DNA of 64,000 bases from the NCBI RefSeq assembly GCF_001885905.1, contig NZ_JXKM01000014.1, positions 1 to 64,000 of the forward strand, given 5' to 3'. The position numbers were made by a program, and so were the translations under genes. This DNA comes from Enterococcus devriesei. GTDB taxonomy: Bacteria > Bacillota > Bacilli > Lactobacillales > Enterococcaceae. The notes below the pieces were generated by a model that made no database searches, was not told the DNA's origin, and worked only from the letters and a program-made list of their open reading frames with translations. How positions within the stretch are numbered: position 1 is the first letter of the stretch; the number at the start of each line of letters is the position of its first letter. Shown here piece after piece: positions 17,359 through 27,468 of the stretch.

Positions 17359-18489
17359 ATGAAAGTTTTACATACGGCTGACTGGCATATTGGCAAAAAG
17401 CTGCATGGCTATGACCTACTGTCAGATCAAGCATATATTCTTGATCAAATACTTAAAATCGCTAAAACAGAGGCGGTGGATGCAATTATCATTGCGGGGG
17501 ACTTATATGATCGTTCTGTCCCTTCTGAAGACAGTGTCCGGTTATTAAATCAAACGATCGCTAAATGGAACTTAACCGAAGGCTTTCCCTTACTAGCAAT
17601 TTCAGGCAATCATGATAGTGCCACTCGTTTGGCTACCGGGGCACCATGGTTCGATCAAGCCGATTTCCATCTCCATACCCGGTTACAAGAAGCCTTCACG
17701 CCGGTGGTAATGGGAAACGTCCAATTTTATTTACTGCCTTATTTTGAACCAGTTGATGCGCGGATCTATTTTGAAGATTCAGAGTTGCGGACGATCCAAG
17801 CGGCGATGCCGAAAGTCATTGAAGAAATGAAGGCAAGTTTTGATCCGACGATGAGCCAGATTCTAGTTAGTCATTTTTTTGTTGCTGGCAGCAGCAAAAC
17901 CGATTCTGAGACGAAGATCGAAGTTGGTGGCTTAGACGGGATCAATGGCCGTTTATTAACTGATTTTAATTATGTCGCGTTAGGCCATCTTCATGGAAAA
18001 GATGCTTTGAAGTTGGAAAACGCCCGCTATAGCGGTTCCCCTTTAAAATATTCATTATCGGAGAAGGATCAGACGAAAGGTGTTTGGATCGTTGACACCG
18101 AGACAAGTACTTTCACTTTTCATGAATTGACTCCGTTACACGAGATTCAAGAGTTGCATGCCAGTTTTGAGGAGCTATTAGATCCAGCTTATTATGAAAG
18201 AGTTGAACGGGAGGACTATTTGTCTATTCTTTTAGAAGATCGGGCAGTCATTCCAAATTTAATGAATCAATTGCGGCAAGTCTATCCGCGGATCATTCAA
18301 GTTCAGCGGCTCAACGGCTATGAGACAGCGGTAGAGAATCGCTTGAAGGCTGAGAGTCTTAAAGAAAAATCACCGGTCACCTTGACCGAAGAATTCTTCA
18401 CCGAAGTTTCTCAAACGGAGCTGTCACTTCAACAGAAGCAGTGGATCGAAGAAGGACTGCAGGCGCTGATTAAAGGAGGGATCAACTGA
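17359..18489 (+). CDS. sbcD: Exonuclease subunit SbcD
   Basis: 376 aa, Mre11-type metallophosphoesterase. Phosphoesterase motifs in order: HTADWHIGK (5-13), GDLYDRSVPS (near 48-57), SGNHDS (near 79-84) and ALGHLHGK (near 208). C-terminal capping region follows. With SbcC it forms the SbcCD nuclease that cleaves DNA hairpins and protein-blocked ends. The start at this ATG follows GGGTGGATCA; the 15 extra residues of the longest reading are not typical. The stop overlaps the sbcC start (ATGA-type), indicating translational coupling. Confidence 0.95.
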   Translation: MKVLHTADWHIGKKLHGYDLLSDQAYILDQILKIAKTEAVDAIIIAGDLYDRSVPSEDSVRLLNQTIAKWNLTEGFPLLAISGNHDSATRLATGAPWFDQADFHLHTRLQEAFTPVVMGNVQFYLLPYFEPVDARIYFEDSELRTIQAAMPKVIEEMKASFDPTMSQILVSHFFVAGSSKTDSETKIEVGGLDGINGRLLTDFNYVALGHLHGKDALKLENARYSGSPLKYSLSEKDQTKGVWIVDTETSTFTFHELTPLHEIQELHASFEELLDPAYYERVEREDYLSILLEDRAVIPNLMNQLRQVYPRIIQVQRLNGYETAVENRLKAESLKEKSPVTLTEEFFTEVSQTELSLQQKQWIEEGLQALIKGGIN

Positions 18490-21400
18490 TGCTTCCAAAG
18501 AAAATCATTATGGAAAATTTTGGTCCCTTTCTACATGAAGAAGTGGACTTTGAACAGATGACCGAAGCGCCTTTATTTTTGATTAGCGGTAAGACTGGCG
18601 CAGGGAAGACGACTATTTTCGATGCGATCACCTTCGCATTATACGGAGATGCGTCAGGTGGTGTGCGTTCTTCCAATGAGATTCGTTCGTCCTTTGCTGA
18701 ACCTTCGGAAGAAACCCGGGTACAATTTCTCTTTGAGCACCAAGGAAGAAATTATTCCATCGAGCGCTGGCCCAAACAGACCTTAGCCAAGAAAAATGGC
18801 AAAGGCGAGACGACGAAAAATCAAAAAGTCCAATTAAGTGTCTTTAACGATTTAGGACAAGAAGCTGAAGTCTATACAAAGGTCGATGCGGTAAATGACG
18901 TAATCTATCAGATTCTGCATTTGCAAAAAGATCAGTTCAAGCAGATCGTGATGCTGCCGCAGGGAGAATTTCGCACCTTTTTGAATGCTAATAGTACGGA
19001 AAAAGAAATGGTCCTGCGAAGTTTATTCGGAACGAATTTTTATCGGAATTTCACTGAGAATCTAAAAATCCAGAAACAGGATTTAGAAAAAGCAGTAGGC
19101 GAGTTGACGACTCGGATCGATCAATTATTTCAGCAAGTTTTAAGCGAAAAAGGCCTGACCTATGAAGAATCCTTGAATCTGGCTAACGTATATTTAGCCG
19201 AGGAAGAACAGGTATTGCAGACCGAGAAGCTAGCATTGTCTGATAAAGAGCAGGAGTTAAAAAATTCCCAGTTACAATTCCAAAAAGCTCAGGAACTAGC
19301 TGAAAACTTTCAGCACTATCGTAGTGCTCAGCAAACCTTGCAGCAATTAGACGCACGCTTACCAGAAATTGAAGAAATGAAAAAGCAACTGGTCCGTGAG
19401 AAGAAAATCCAACAGATCCGTCCAACCTTTGAACGAGTCCAAGAATTAATCAAGCTGCAAGAACAGCAAAGCTTGGAAGAAACAGCCAATCAGCAGCAGG
19501 AAAAAGTCTTGCAGCAGCAAATCGAACAATGTCAAAAAGAAGGTGCTGAATTCGACCAGCAACGCCCTGAATGGCTTGAAAAAGAAAAAGAGAACCAACA
19601 ATTAGTTTCTCTCTTGCCTCTCGTTAAGCAGCGGGAACAATTGCTGCAGGAAAAACAGATGCTGGCTGACCAGTTGATAAAACAAAAAGCACAGCAAACC
19701 CAGATCAACGAAGGATTAAAACGGTCTGAAGAGCAACAAAGAACCTTGCAGCATAAAATCAGCGCTGAAAAAAAATGGCAAGATCGACGTTATCAAGAAT
19801 TACAATTTCGGCAAAGGATGGATCAGTTACAAGCGTTGGCAAATCAAGTTTTCCAGCAGCAAGAAGAGGAAGAAGATCAACAGATTAAATTAGCACAATT
19901 GGTTGAAACCGTTAGTCGAACGAGTAACCGCTTAACGAGTGAAACCGGCGATTATAAAAAATTAAAAAGTCAATGGGCAGCTGCTGAGATTGCTCGTTTA
20001 AGTTTAGAACTGTTGCCTGGCGAGCCCTGTCCTGTTTGTGGTTCTAAGGAGCACCCCGCAGCGGCGCAACATTTTCAGCTCGGCTCGGAAGATTTGGTTC
20101 AGCTACAGCTAGAGCTTGAAACCAAAGAAGCTCAAATCAAAGAACTGGAGACGTTGAAGGAACAAACCGAAGCACGTTTTGAAATGGCGAAGCAGGCGTT
20201 TGATAAGTTACAATCCCTGCGTTTAGCTACCCAAGAAGAACTGGAGCAACAGCTTCATCAATACCATCAAGCCTTCTCTGATTATTATCAAAGTAGTGTC
20301 GAGGCAGAGATTAAAGAGCTGGAAGAGTTTCTTGTAGACCGGCAAACAGAGACTAGTAAGGCGTTGTCGGAGATTGCTGAAGCAGAAGAAACCCTTCAGC
20401 AGCTAAAATCAGAAACGGAAGCCGCGGAAAAAGCAAAGGTCGAGCTTGAAACGAAGTTGACGACACTTCAAAGTGAGAGTCAAACGTTGGTTGGTCGGAT
20501 TACAAGTCTGATTGAACAAACGGAGCAGTGGCAACTAGACAGTTTGCAAGCGCGGATCAATGAGCTTACCGAAGCACTAGCAGATTACCAAAGCCGGTTG
20601 CAAAAGCATCAAGACAACTTAAAGAAAATCGAACAACAGCAGATCCGTTTGCAGGAAAATCAAAAGCTTTTGAAAAAACAACAGCAAGTAACGGCTGAAC
20701 AATTAGCCGCTTTCCAAGCACAGTTGCAAGAACAGTTGACTACTGCAGAATTAGTGCAAGCAGATTTACTAGCGCCGATTAAAAACCTTGCTGAGTTAGA
20801 AGAAATCATCACAGATTTTCAGCAGCAACGATTATTAATAAGCGATCGAATCAACCGACTGCTTGAATTGGTTCATGATCAGAAAGAACCGGATCTAAGC
20901 CAAATGCAGAACTTGTTGCTGGAAAAAGAGGAGCAAGTCTCGGCCTTTCAACAGCAGTATTTTGCAAAAGAGAATCAACTTAAACAGCAACGTGAGATTA
21001 TCCAGCAAATTCAAAAGCTCCAGCAGAAAAGTAAAAAGCAATTAGACGAATTAAGTCAGTTGTTACAGCTTTATCAAACGATGAATGGGGATAATCCGCA
21101 AAAGATCAGTCTAGAACGCTATGTTTTGCAATGGTACCTAGCAGAGGTCTTGCAAAGTGCCAATCAACAACTGAGTCAATTGACAAAAGGACGCTACCGT
21201 TTCGAGTTGAATCAAGCAACCGGCCGTTCAAAAGGGAATACCGGTCTCGAAATCAATGTCTACGATGATAATGCTGGCGCGACTCGCAGCTCTCATACTT
21301 TATCTGGCGGTGAAAGTTTTATTGCCGCATTGTCGTTGGCATTGGGTTTAGCGGAAGTGATCCAGAATCAAGCGGGCGGTGTGGCGATCGAAGCCTTGTT

Positions 21401-21611
21401 TATCGATGAAGGCTTTGGCTCGCTGGATGAAGAAGCGCTGGAGATGGCGATGGAAGCATTAGAAGGAATTGAGAATGCGGGACGGATGATTGGTATCATC
21501 AGTCACGTGAGAGAATTGAAAGAGCGTATCCCACAACAAATTATTGTGGAGACTAGCGGGACGGGGCGCAGCAGTATTCGTTACCAGCTAGAAGGATGGA
21601 GTGAAGGTTAA
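18489..21611 (+). CDS. sbcC: Exonuclease subunit SbcC (SMC-like ATPase)
   Basis: 1040 aa, Rad50-type ATPase. Walker A is near residues 33-44 (SGKTGAGKTTIF). Two long glutamine/glutamate-rich coiled-coil arms surround the zinc-hook CPVC (C514, C517). The C-terminal ABC signature is LSGGESF with Walker B LFIDEGFGSLDEE. Partners with SbcD; the hook dimerises with a second SbcC. Ribosome site AAAGGAGGG lies in the sbcD end. Its stop codon shares one base with the next ATG, so all three genes form one coupled unit. Confidence 0.95.
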   Translation: MLPKKIIMENFGPFLHEEVDFEQMTEAPLFLISGKTGAGKTTIFDAITFALYGDASGGVRSSNEIRSSFAEPSEETRVQFLFEHQGRNYSIERWPKQTLAKKNGKGETTKNQKVQLSVFNDLGQEAEVYTKVDAVNDVIYQILHLQKDQFKQIVMLPQGEFRTFLNANSTEKEMVLRSLFGTNFYRNFTENLKIQKQDLEKAVGELTTRIDQLFQQVLSEKGLTYEESLNLANVYLAEEEQVLQTEKLALSDKEQELKNSQLQFQKAQELAENFQHYRSAQQTLQQLDARLPEIEEMKKQLVREKKIQQIRPTFERVQELIKLQEQQSLEETANQQQEKVLQQQIEQCQKEGAEFDQQRPEWLEKEKENQQLVSLLPLVKQREQLLQEKQMLADQLIKQKAQQTQINEGLKRSEEQQRTLQHKISAEKKWQDRRYQELQFRQRMDQLQALANQVFQQQEEEEDQQIKLAQLVETVSRTSNRLTSETGDYKKLKSQWAAAEIARLSLELLPGEPCPVCGSKEHPAAAQHFQLGSEDLVQLQLELETKEAQIKELETLKEQTEARFEMAKQAFDKLQSLRLATQEELEQQLHQYHQAFSDYYQSSVEAEIKELEEFLVDRQTETSKALSEIAEAEETLQQLKSETEAAEKAKVELETKLTTLQSESQTLVGRITSLIEQTEQWQLDSLQARINELTEALADYQSRLQKHQDNLKKIEQQQIRLQENQKLLKKQQQVTAEQLAAFQAQLQEQLTTAELVQADLLAPIKNLAELEEIITDFQQQRLLISDRINRLLELVHDQKEPDLSQMQNLLLEKEEQVSAFQQQYFAKENQLKQQREIIQQIQKLQQKSKKQLDELSQLLQLYQTMNGDNPQKISLERYVLQWYLAEVLQSANQQLSQLTKGRYRFELNQATGRSKGNTGLEINVYDDNAGATRSSHTLSGGESFIAALSLALGLAEVIQNQAGGVAIEALFIDEGFGSLDEEALEMAMEALEGIENAGRMIGIISHVRELKERIPQQIIVETSGTGRSSIRYQLEGWSEG

Positions 21612-24600
21612 TGAGATGGAGTATTCCAGAAAAAGTAATTGAACGCGGCAGAACCTATTTAAAAGAAGGGCGGGTCTTATCAGTTGAAGCAGATCCAGCT
21701 CGTCGTGTTTGGCATGGAGAAGTATTAGGCAGCGAACTTTATCTGGTTGATTTAGATGGCAGCGGCAAAGAAAATGATATTTGCGCCTGCCCTTATTGGG
21801 AAGAGCACGGCTATTGTAAACATACGGTAGCGGTGGAATTGTATTTGCGAGAAAAAGGCTTATCGCGAGTAATCAAGCCTGAAACAGTTTTACCTAAAAA
21901 AATGGAGAGTAGTGTCTCCTTCGCTGATTTATTGAACCAAGGCTTTTCACGTTTGGAAAAAGAAGCCGAGCCATTGCAATCATTATTCGTCGATTTTGTA
22001 GTAGAAGCGATTCCGACGAATCCTTACCATCCTGAGCTGGACGTGCTGGCTGTCTCTTTGCGGATCGGTAGTAATTTAAATAAACGCAGTTATATCGTGA
22101 AAAATTTATATGACTTCTTGCATGCCTATCAAACTGATTCAGCTTATACGGTGAATAAGCAATATCGATTCCAAATCGAAGCGGGAGCGTTCGATCCGAC
22201 CTGTCGCGATCTGATTGAAGATTTAGTTGGGATCAGTGAAACCTATCAGTTATTAGGTAAAGCTGGCTTGCAAGTCAAAGGCAAGCTGGACAAACGTTAT
22301 CTCTTATTACCAGTTCACCGGATGCAGGAACTATTAAAGGCAATGGAAAAAACGGGAAATTTGAGTATCAAACTGGGGGAAAAAACCTACACTGAAGTTC
22401 ATGAAGGACAAGAGCTGCCTTTATTATTTACGTTAGAGAAACGTGACGAAAATGATTTTGGCTTGATGATCGAAGACCGCTTCACGAATTATTATAGTAA
22501 TTATTTTTTAGGTTTTATCGAAAATTCCTACTACTTAATGACTCATGAACAACAAGATACGTATATCACGTTGAAACAATTGATGAAGCGCTTGAAAGAG
22601 CCAGTCATCACTTACGAACAGCGACAACTATCTCAGCTATTCACAGAGGTCTTTCCTTATTTACGGAAAATCGGCCGGGTCGCAGTTTCTGGCGATGTTT
22701 CAGAAATCATGCAAGAAGAGCCGTTGCGGGCTGTCGTGATCTTTCGAAAAATCAAAGGCATGATCAAAGCTGAAGCAGAGTTTCATTATGGCAAAGCTTA
22801 TTTTTCAACCAATGAAGAGCATCAGCCAAAATTGCCTCACAATGTCGAGATTTTAAGAGATCGCAAGAAAGAGCAGTTGATCTTGGACTTATTTGATACG
22901 TATCGGTACCAAAAAATTGATACCGGATTTGAAAAAAAGATACCGGTCAAAGACAATTTGTATTATTTCTTTAAAGTCGAAGTTGAAGAATTCCGCAAAT
23001 ACGCCGAAGTTCGGATGGGTAAAAAATTACGACAGCTCTTCTTAGATGGTGAAGAATTCCAACCAACGATTGAAGTCGATCAATCGGGCTCATGGCTGGA
23101 TATCAAATTTGATGTAACCGGAATTGATGACCACGAGATCGATCACGTATTGAATAGTTTGCTGCGAAAAGATCGTTTTTATACTTTAGACAACGGTGAA
23201 GTGCTGTCTTTTGATTCAGAAGCGTTTCAGCAAACGAGCGAAATGATCGGTCAATTAAGAGAAAAAATCAATGCCAAAGACGGCTTGATTCGATTACCGA
23301 AGAGTCAGGGGATCATGCTTGAGCAACGTTTGAAGGATAATCCGCAAGCGCAGTTTAGCGAAAGTTTTACCGCGATGGTGCAGGATTTGACGCATCCAGA
23401 AGATTATCAAGTTCCACTACCGGAAAATCTGCAAGCGACATTACGGCCGTATCAAGCAGCAGGATTTCGCTGGTTGAAAATGTTAAGTGATTATGGCTTC
23501 GGTGGAATTTTAGCGGATGAGATGGGTCTAGGAAAAACTATTCAAGTGATCACCTTCTTATTGGCAGAAAAAGCGCAGCAGCCGATTAAGGCATTGATCG
23601 TAACTCCAGCCAGCTTAGTTTATAACTGGCAAGCAGAGATCAAAAAATTCGCGCCTAGTCTAAACTCTTGTGTCGTTTCTGGCAGTCGCGCCGATCGTGA
23701 ACAAGCTTTGGCGGAAGCGCAGGAGATCGTAATCACCTCTTACGCCAGCTTACGCCAAGATATTGATCTGCACGAACAAGCCGGCTATCAGTATATGATC
23801 TTAGATGAAGCGCAAATGGTCAAAAATGCTTCCACCAAAACGTCTAGCGCGTTGCGAACGTTACAAATTCCGCATCGTTTTGCACTAAGTGGTACGCCAA
23901 TCGAAAATAATTTGGAAGAATTATGGTCTCTCTTCCAAACCGTTATGCCAGGATTCTTCCCAAGCGTCGGACGCTTCCGCCAAATGGCAGTCCCTGAAAT
24001 TGCCAAGATGATCCAGCCATTCGTTTTACGACGGGACAAAGATACAGTCTTGCAAGAGTTGCCTGAACGAATTGAATCCAATGTATTAAGCAGCTTGACT
24101 GAAGAACAAAAGACGGTTTATCTTGCTTACTTGAAGCGGATGAAGCAAGAAGTCGATCAGATGGATTCAGCCACTTTCCGCAAGCAGCGGGTAAGTATCC
24201 TAGCAGGTTTGACGCGCTTACGTCAAATTTGTGATGACCCACGTCTCTTTATGGAAGGCTACGAGGGCGGTTCTGGAAAACTGGAACAAGTGAAGGATTT
24301 AATCAAAGCTGCCAAAGAAAATGGGCGCCGTGTTCTATTATTCTCACAATTTACCAGCATGCTTTCGATTATCGAGCAAGAATTTGCTGAAGAAGGACTT
24401 TCAAGCTTCTATTTACGAGGCAGTACGAAAGTTCAAGATCGCTTAAAAATGGTAGATGCTTTCAATGCAGGTGAAAAAGATGTCTTTCTAATCTCTCTGA
24501 AAGCCGGTGGTACAGGACTGAACTTGACCGGCGCCGATACGGTTGTTTTATATGACCTATGGTGGAATCCGGCGGTTGAGGAACAAGCAGCTGGACGTGC

Positions 24601-24790
24601 CCATCGAATCGGGCAGAAAAAGGTCGTTGAAGTGTGGCGAATGATTGCCGAAGGAACGATTGAAGAGCGAATGAATCAACTGCAACAAGAAAAACGTGAA
24701 CTTTTCCAAAAAGTGATCCAAGGCAACGAAGAACAAACCAATAAACTGACTGAAGAAGATATCCGGATGATTTTGAGTCTAGGAGAATAA
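21611..24790 (+). CDS. SWI2/SNF2-family helicase with SWIM zinc finger
   Basis: 1059 aa. An N-terminal SWIM zinc finger (C58-x-C60 ... C69-x-H71) is followed by a long middle region of the bacterial SNF2_assoc type (about 150-590). The SNF2 ATPase domain starts with the Q-motif-like LRPYQAAGFRWL; Walker A ADEMGLGKT is near 636 and DEAQ marks Walker B. The C-terminal helicase domain ends with LWWNPAVEEQAAGRAHRIGQ. Such proteins are dsDNA translocases that remodel DNA-bound proteins. Fusion of its start to the sbcC stop suggests it works with SbcCD, for instance clearing proteins from ends; that is inference. Confidence 0.9.
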   Translation: MRWSIPEKVIERGRTYLKEGRVLSVEADPARRVWHGEVLGSELYLVDLDGSGKENDICACPYWEEHGYCKHTVAVELYLREKGLSRVIKPETVLPKKMESSVSFADLLNQGFSRLEKEAEPLQSLFVDFVVEAIPTNPYHPELDVLAVSLRIGSNLNKRSYIVKNLYDFLHAYQTDSAYTVNKQYRFQIEAGAFDPTCRDLIEDLVGISETYQLLGKAGLQVKGKLDKRYLLLPVHRMQELLKAMEKTGNLSIKLGEKTYTEVHEGQELPLLFTLEKRDENDFGLMIEDRFTNYYSNYFLGFIENSYYLMTHEQQDTYITLKQLMKRLKEPVITYEQRQLSQLFTEVFPYLRKIGRVAVSGDVSEIMQEEPLRAVVIFRKIKGMIKAEAEFHYGKAYFSTNEEHQPKLPHNVEILRDRKKEQLILDLFDTYRYQKIDTGFEKKIPVKDNLYYFFKVEVEEFRKYAEVRMGKKLRQLFLDGEEFQPTIEVDQSGSWLDIKFDVTGIDDHEIDHVLNSLLRKDRFYTLDNGEVLSFDSEAFQQTSEMIGQLREKINAKDGLIRLPKSQGIMLEQRLKDNPQAQFSESFTAMVQDLTHPEDYQVPLPENLQATLRPYQAAGFRWLKMLSDYGFGGILADEMGLGKTIQVITFLLAEKAQQPIKALIVTPASLVYNWQAEIKKFAPSLNSCVVSGSRADREQALAEAQEIVITSYASLRQDIDLHEQAGYQYMILDEAQMVKNASTKTSSALRTLQIPHRFALSGTPIENNLEELWSLFQTVMPGFFPSVGRFRQMAVPEIAKMIQPFVLRRDKDTVLQELPERIESNVLSSLTEEQKTVYLAYLKRMKQEVDQMDSATFRKQRVSILAGLTRLRQICDDPRLFMEGYEGGSGKLEQVKDLIKAAKENGRRVLLFSQFTSMLSIIEQEFAEEGLSSFYLRGSTKVQDRLKMVDAFNAGEKDVFLISLKAGGTGLNLTGADTVVLYDLWWNPAVEEQAAGRAHRIGQKKVVEVWRMIAEGTIEERMNQLQQEKRELFQKVIQGNEEQTNKLTEEDIRMILSLGE

Positions 24791-24826
24791 AAAAATTGCG
24801 GCGCTTAGCGCTGCAATTTTTTTTCG
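24791..24826. terminator. Bidirectional terminator
   Basis: AAATTGCGGCGC pairs with GCGCTGCAATTT (one mismatch), with A and T tracts on either side, between convergent genes. Confidence 0.85.
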
Positions 24827-25524
24827 TTTAACAGTTGTTCTTTCAACTGAGGAAAGCTATTGATTTCTAGGTCATAGATAGCGGACTGTCCGGCGGGAAG
24901 CTCGCGACCTTGATGATTGAACCACCAGACTTGCCAACCGGCAGACTTAGCGCCGACGACGTCGTTCTCAAAGCTGTCGCCGATATATAAAATCGTATCC
25001 GCTGGCAGCGCCAACTTTTCTGCCATCAAATGAAAAATTTCAGGATCGGGCTTTTGAATCTGGAGAGCGTCAGAAATAAAAATATTTTCTGACTTGATCC
25101 ACTTTTGTAGCTGCAGAGCGTTGATTTTTTGGTTCTGACGAATGACAGGTCCATTTGTAATGACAGCAATAGGCATTTTTTGTTGCGTCAAAAAAGCAAA
25201 GATTTCTCTCGTCTCAGTCGGTAGGGAAATCTGGTTCAATGCTTCATCATAGGCAGCTTGGAACTTAGTTAAGTCATCAGTCACCGCATAAAAATCAAAA
25301 TCTTCTAATGCCAAACGAATTCGTTCGTGACGCATTTTCTCTAATGACCATTCACCAGAAATTGATTTCATATAATGAAGATCACTGTAATAGCGAAACT
25401 GAATAAAAAGAGCCTGCATCTTTTCTGCGGGGAAAGTTGGGAAAAGTTGTTTGATCGCCTGTGCGAAGGGTTCCTGTTGTGCATATAAGGTATCGTCTAA
25501 ATCAAATACAATTGCTTGAATCAT
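24805..25524 (-). CDS. HAD-superfamily hydrolase, YjjG-like
   Basis: 239 aa. HAD motif I is DLDDT (8-12), motif II ITNGP near 120-124, motif III K near residue 150 (QIQKPDPEIF) and motif IV GDSFENDVVGA near 175-185. The alpha-helical cap between motifs I and II fits subclass IA, as in YjjG-type nucleotidases; substrate not predictable. The ATG start follows AGGAGTGATTCT. The 3' end overlaps the bidirectional terminator shared with the SNF2 gene. Confidence 0.83.
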   Translation of the reverse strand: MIQAIVFDLDDTLYAQQEPFAQAIKQLFPTFPAEKMQALFIQFRYYSDLHYMKSISGEWSLEKMRHERIRLALEDFDFYAVTDDLTKFQAAYDEALNQISLPTETREIFAFLTQQKMPIAVITNGPVIRQNQKINALQLQKWIKSENIFISDALQIQKPDPEIFHLMAEKLALPADTILYIGDSFENDVVGAKSAGWQVWWFNHQGRELPAGQSAIYDLEINSFPQLKEQLLNEKKLQR

Positions 25525-26375
25525 AGAATCACTCCTAATTATTTTATTAATTGTAAAAAAGCTTCTGTCGCATAAATGGCTATACTCTCCATTACTTTAA
25601 TATTCTACAAACTTGCTTGTAGCTAACAAAAGTAATAAACAATTCTATTATAGCAAATAAGCAAAAAACTAGCTTTTTTAAATTGTTCTTGTTATGTTAT
25701 TGGTGTTGGAAAAAAAAGAAAAAAACATCGTAATAAATCAATCAAAAATATACACAGGAGAAAAAATAATGATTGGAGTGCTAGAACGGGTGTTAATTAT
25801 CAGTTCTACCAATCTTTGAATAGTCCTTAAAAATTTTGAATTATTTTGAATGAATGAAAACTGTATCTATAAAAAGAGAAAAAAATTTTAAAATATTTTG
25901 GTACAGTAGCCAAAAAAAAAAAGTAAAATAAAATAACTATAATTTAAGAATAATAGTAAAGGGACGATTTTGATTACTTAGAATTATTTTGAAAGATGGT
26001 TATATTATTTGGCTTTGAGCATTTTTTTTAAAATTATAAAACTTATTAAGTATTTTACGTATAAATAAAAAAATTTTATTTTCATTTTCTATTCAATTTT
26101 TTCGAAAAATAATTAAATTCAATAGTACAGATTTAGTTGTTGTTATAACATTGGCTAAAATGAGTTTTATGCCATTGTATTCTCATTTTAAATCAACCTA
26201 TCAGCTCTGATAGCTTTTATTAGGTTGCCTTTAATTAAATAACGCTAATATTTATAAAAAAAAAGGGAAGTAACTCTTTTTTTTGTTACCTTTTTTTTGT
26301 ATAATAGAAACAGATAGCAGGAGATGAGTTACACCTGTTACAAAAATAAGAGAGTCAAGAAAAGGAGTGATATGT
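25525..26375. other. AT-rich intergenic stretch without a convincing gene
   Basis: About 850 bases, strikingly richer in A/T than its surroundings and the longest gap in the window. It contains one tiny ORF with a good ribosome site (25769-25819), a hairpin near 26194-26226 (CAACCTA ... TAGGTTG with inner TATCAG/CTGATA), and the spx promoter region (TATAAT at 26300-26305). No homologous gene fragment was recognised. It may be a decayed accessory locus or a regulatory region. Confidence 0.5.
25769..25819 (+). CDS. Candidate 16-residue peptide ORF
   Basis: ATG preceded by CAGGAG at eight bases, encoding MIGVLERVLIISSTNL. It may be a leader peptide, a signalling peptide without processing signals, or the truncated start of a lost gene. 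Only the ribosome site supports it. Confidence 0.2.
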   Translation: MIGVLERVLIISSTNL

Positions 26376-26774
26376 ATGTTGACACTATATACTTCCCCTA
26401 GTTGCACATCATGTCGGAAAGCACGTGCTTGGCTGCAGGAACATGAGATTCCCTATGTTGAACGAAATATCTTCTCTGAGCCGTTGAATATCGATGAGTT
26501 GAAAGATATTTTACAGATGACGGAAGATGGAACTGAGGAGATTATTTCTACTCGTTCTAAAGTTTTCCAAAAGTTGAATATGGATTTAGATGAATTGTCG
26601 CTAAAAGAATTACTGGATTTAGTGAAAGAAAATCCTGGACTGTTACGTCGTCCAATTATGATCGATGAAAAAAGATTACAAGTTGGGTTTAATGAAGACG
26701 AAATCCGTCGCTTCTTGCCTCGGGATGTTCGCCAGTATGAATTACGTCAAGCGCAATTAATGGCTGGATTATAG
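26376..26774 (+). CDS. spx: Transcriptional regulator Spx
   Basis: 132 aa, ArsC-fold regulator. It has the redox switch C10-x2-C13 (CTSC) and the RPI-type motif RRPIM near residues 92-96, both typical of Spx. Spx binds the alpha C-terminal domain of RNA polymerase and reprogrammes transcription under thiol stress; it is normally degraded by ClpXP with the adaptor SpxH, encoded about 8 kb downstream. The start chosen follows GGAGTGATATGT; a GTG three codons earlier overlaps the ribosome site. Length 131-132 aa is exact for the family. Confidence 0.93.
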   Translation: MLTLYTSPSCTSCRKARAWLQEHEIPYVERNIFSEPLNIDELKDILQMTEDGTEEIISTRSKVFQKLNMDLDELSLKELLDLVKENPGLLRRPIMIDEKRLQVGFNEDEIRRFLPRDVRQYELRQAQLMAGL

Positions 26775-26778
26775 AAAC

Positions 26779-26812
26779 AAATGCCTCGCAACTGCGAGGC
26801 ATTTTTATTTTG
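26779..26812 (+). terminator. Terminator after spx
   Basis: AATGCCTCGCA pairs with TGCGAGGCATT, followed by TTTATTTT. Confidence 0.85.
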
Positions 26813-26862
26813 TACTAATAAAAATGAAACAGTAACTATTTAGGTTGACTGGCTTCACGATT

Positions 26863-27468
26863 TTATAACTGGATAAATTGAGACAAATTTTGTTTTAAAT
26901 CTGAATAGTCTTTTCTAAAATGGAAACCTCGCATGCCGGTTTCTTCAGCAGCTAAAATATTCGGCGCGGAATCGTCAATAAAATAGCACTCGGCGGGATT
27001 TAGCTGAAAGTGGCTATAAAAAGTTCGAAAAATCTGATGTTCAGGTTTTGCCAATTTCCAATCTGACGAGATAAAAATACCATCAAAAGCACTATAACTA
27101 GGAATAGTTTCTTCAAATAGATAAAAGTCTTGCGGTGCATTGGATAGCAAGTAAATTCCCAAGCCTTGATCCTTCAACTGCTGTGGAAGCTCCGCCATTT
27201 GTGGTAAGGGATGTAGGCCGTGATACCAAGTGGTTAACAACTCTTCAGTGATTCCATGTAAATCTTTTGGCAGTCGAGCTGTTACGGACAACAAAAGTTC
27301 CTGGTTAGTAATGGTTCCTTTGTCAAAGCGCAGCCAGTCGACTGAACCAAAGATTTCCTTCATAAGCAGTTTCTGCTGTTTTTCGTCAGCAGTTTTTTCT
27401 CGAATAAATCTTATTGGATCAAAATCGACTAAAACATTGCCTAAATCAAACACGATATTCTTGATCAT
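26863..27468 (-). CDS. HAD-superfamily hydrolase, YihX-like
   Basis: 201 aa. Motif I DLGNVLVD (8-15), motif II LLSNAP near 106-111, motif III K near 140 (LAKPEHQIF), motif IV FIDDSAPNI near 160-168. The DLGxVL form is typical of the YihX sugar-phosphatase branch; substrate unknown. Start ATG follows AAGGAGGTTTTTTG; 23 additional upstream residues are not supported. It sits on the opposite strand between spx and mecA, breaking an otherwise conserved gene order, so it may be a later insertion. Confidence 0.83.
   Translation of the reverse strand: MIKNIVFDLGNVLVDFDPIRFIREKTADEKQQKLLMKEIFGSVDWLRFDKGTITNQELLLSVTARLPKDLHGITEELLTTWYHGLHPLPQMAELPQQLKDQGLGIYLLSNAPQDFYLFEETIPSYSAFDGIFISSDWKLAKPEHQIFRTFYSHFQLNPAECYFIDDSAPNILAAEETGMRGFHFRKDYSDLKQNLSQFIQL

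Noticed and set aside
20000-21100. Low-complexity Gln/Glu-rich stretch as horizontally acquired or repeat DNA
   Set aside because: It is the coiled-coil arm of SbcC, where such composition is normal.
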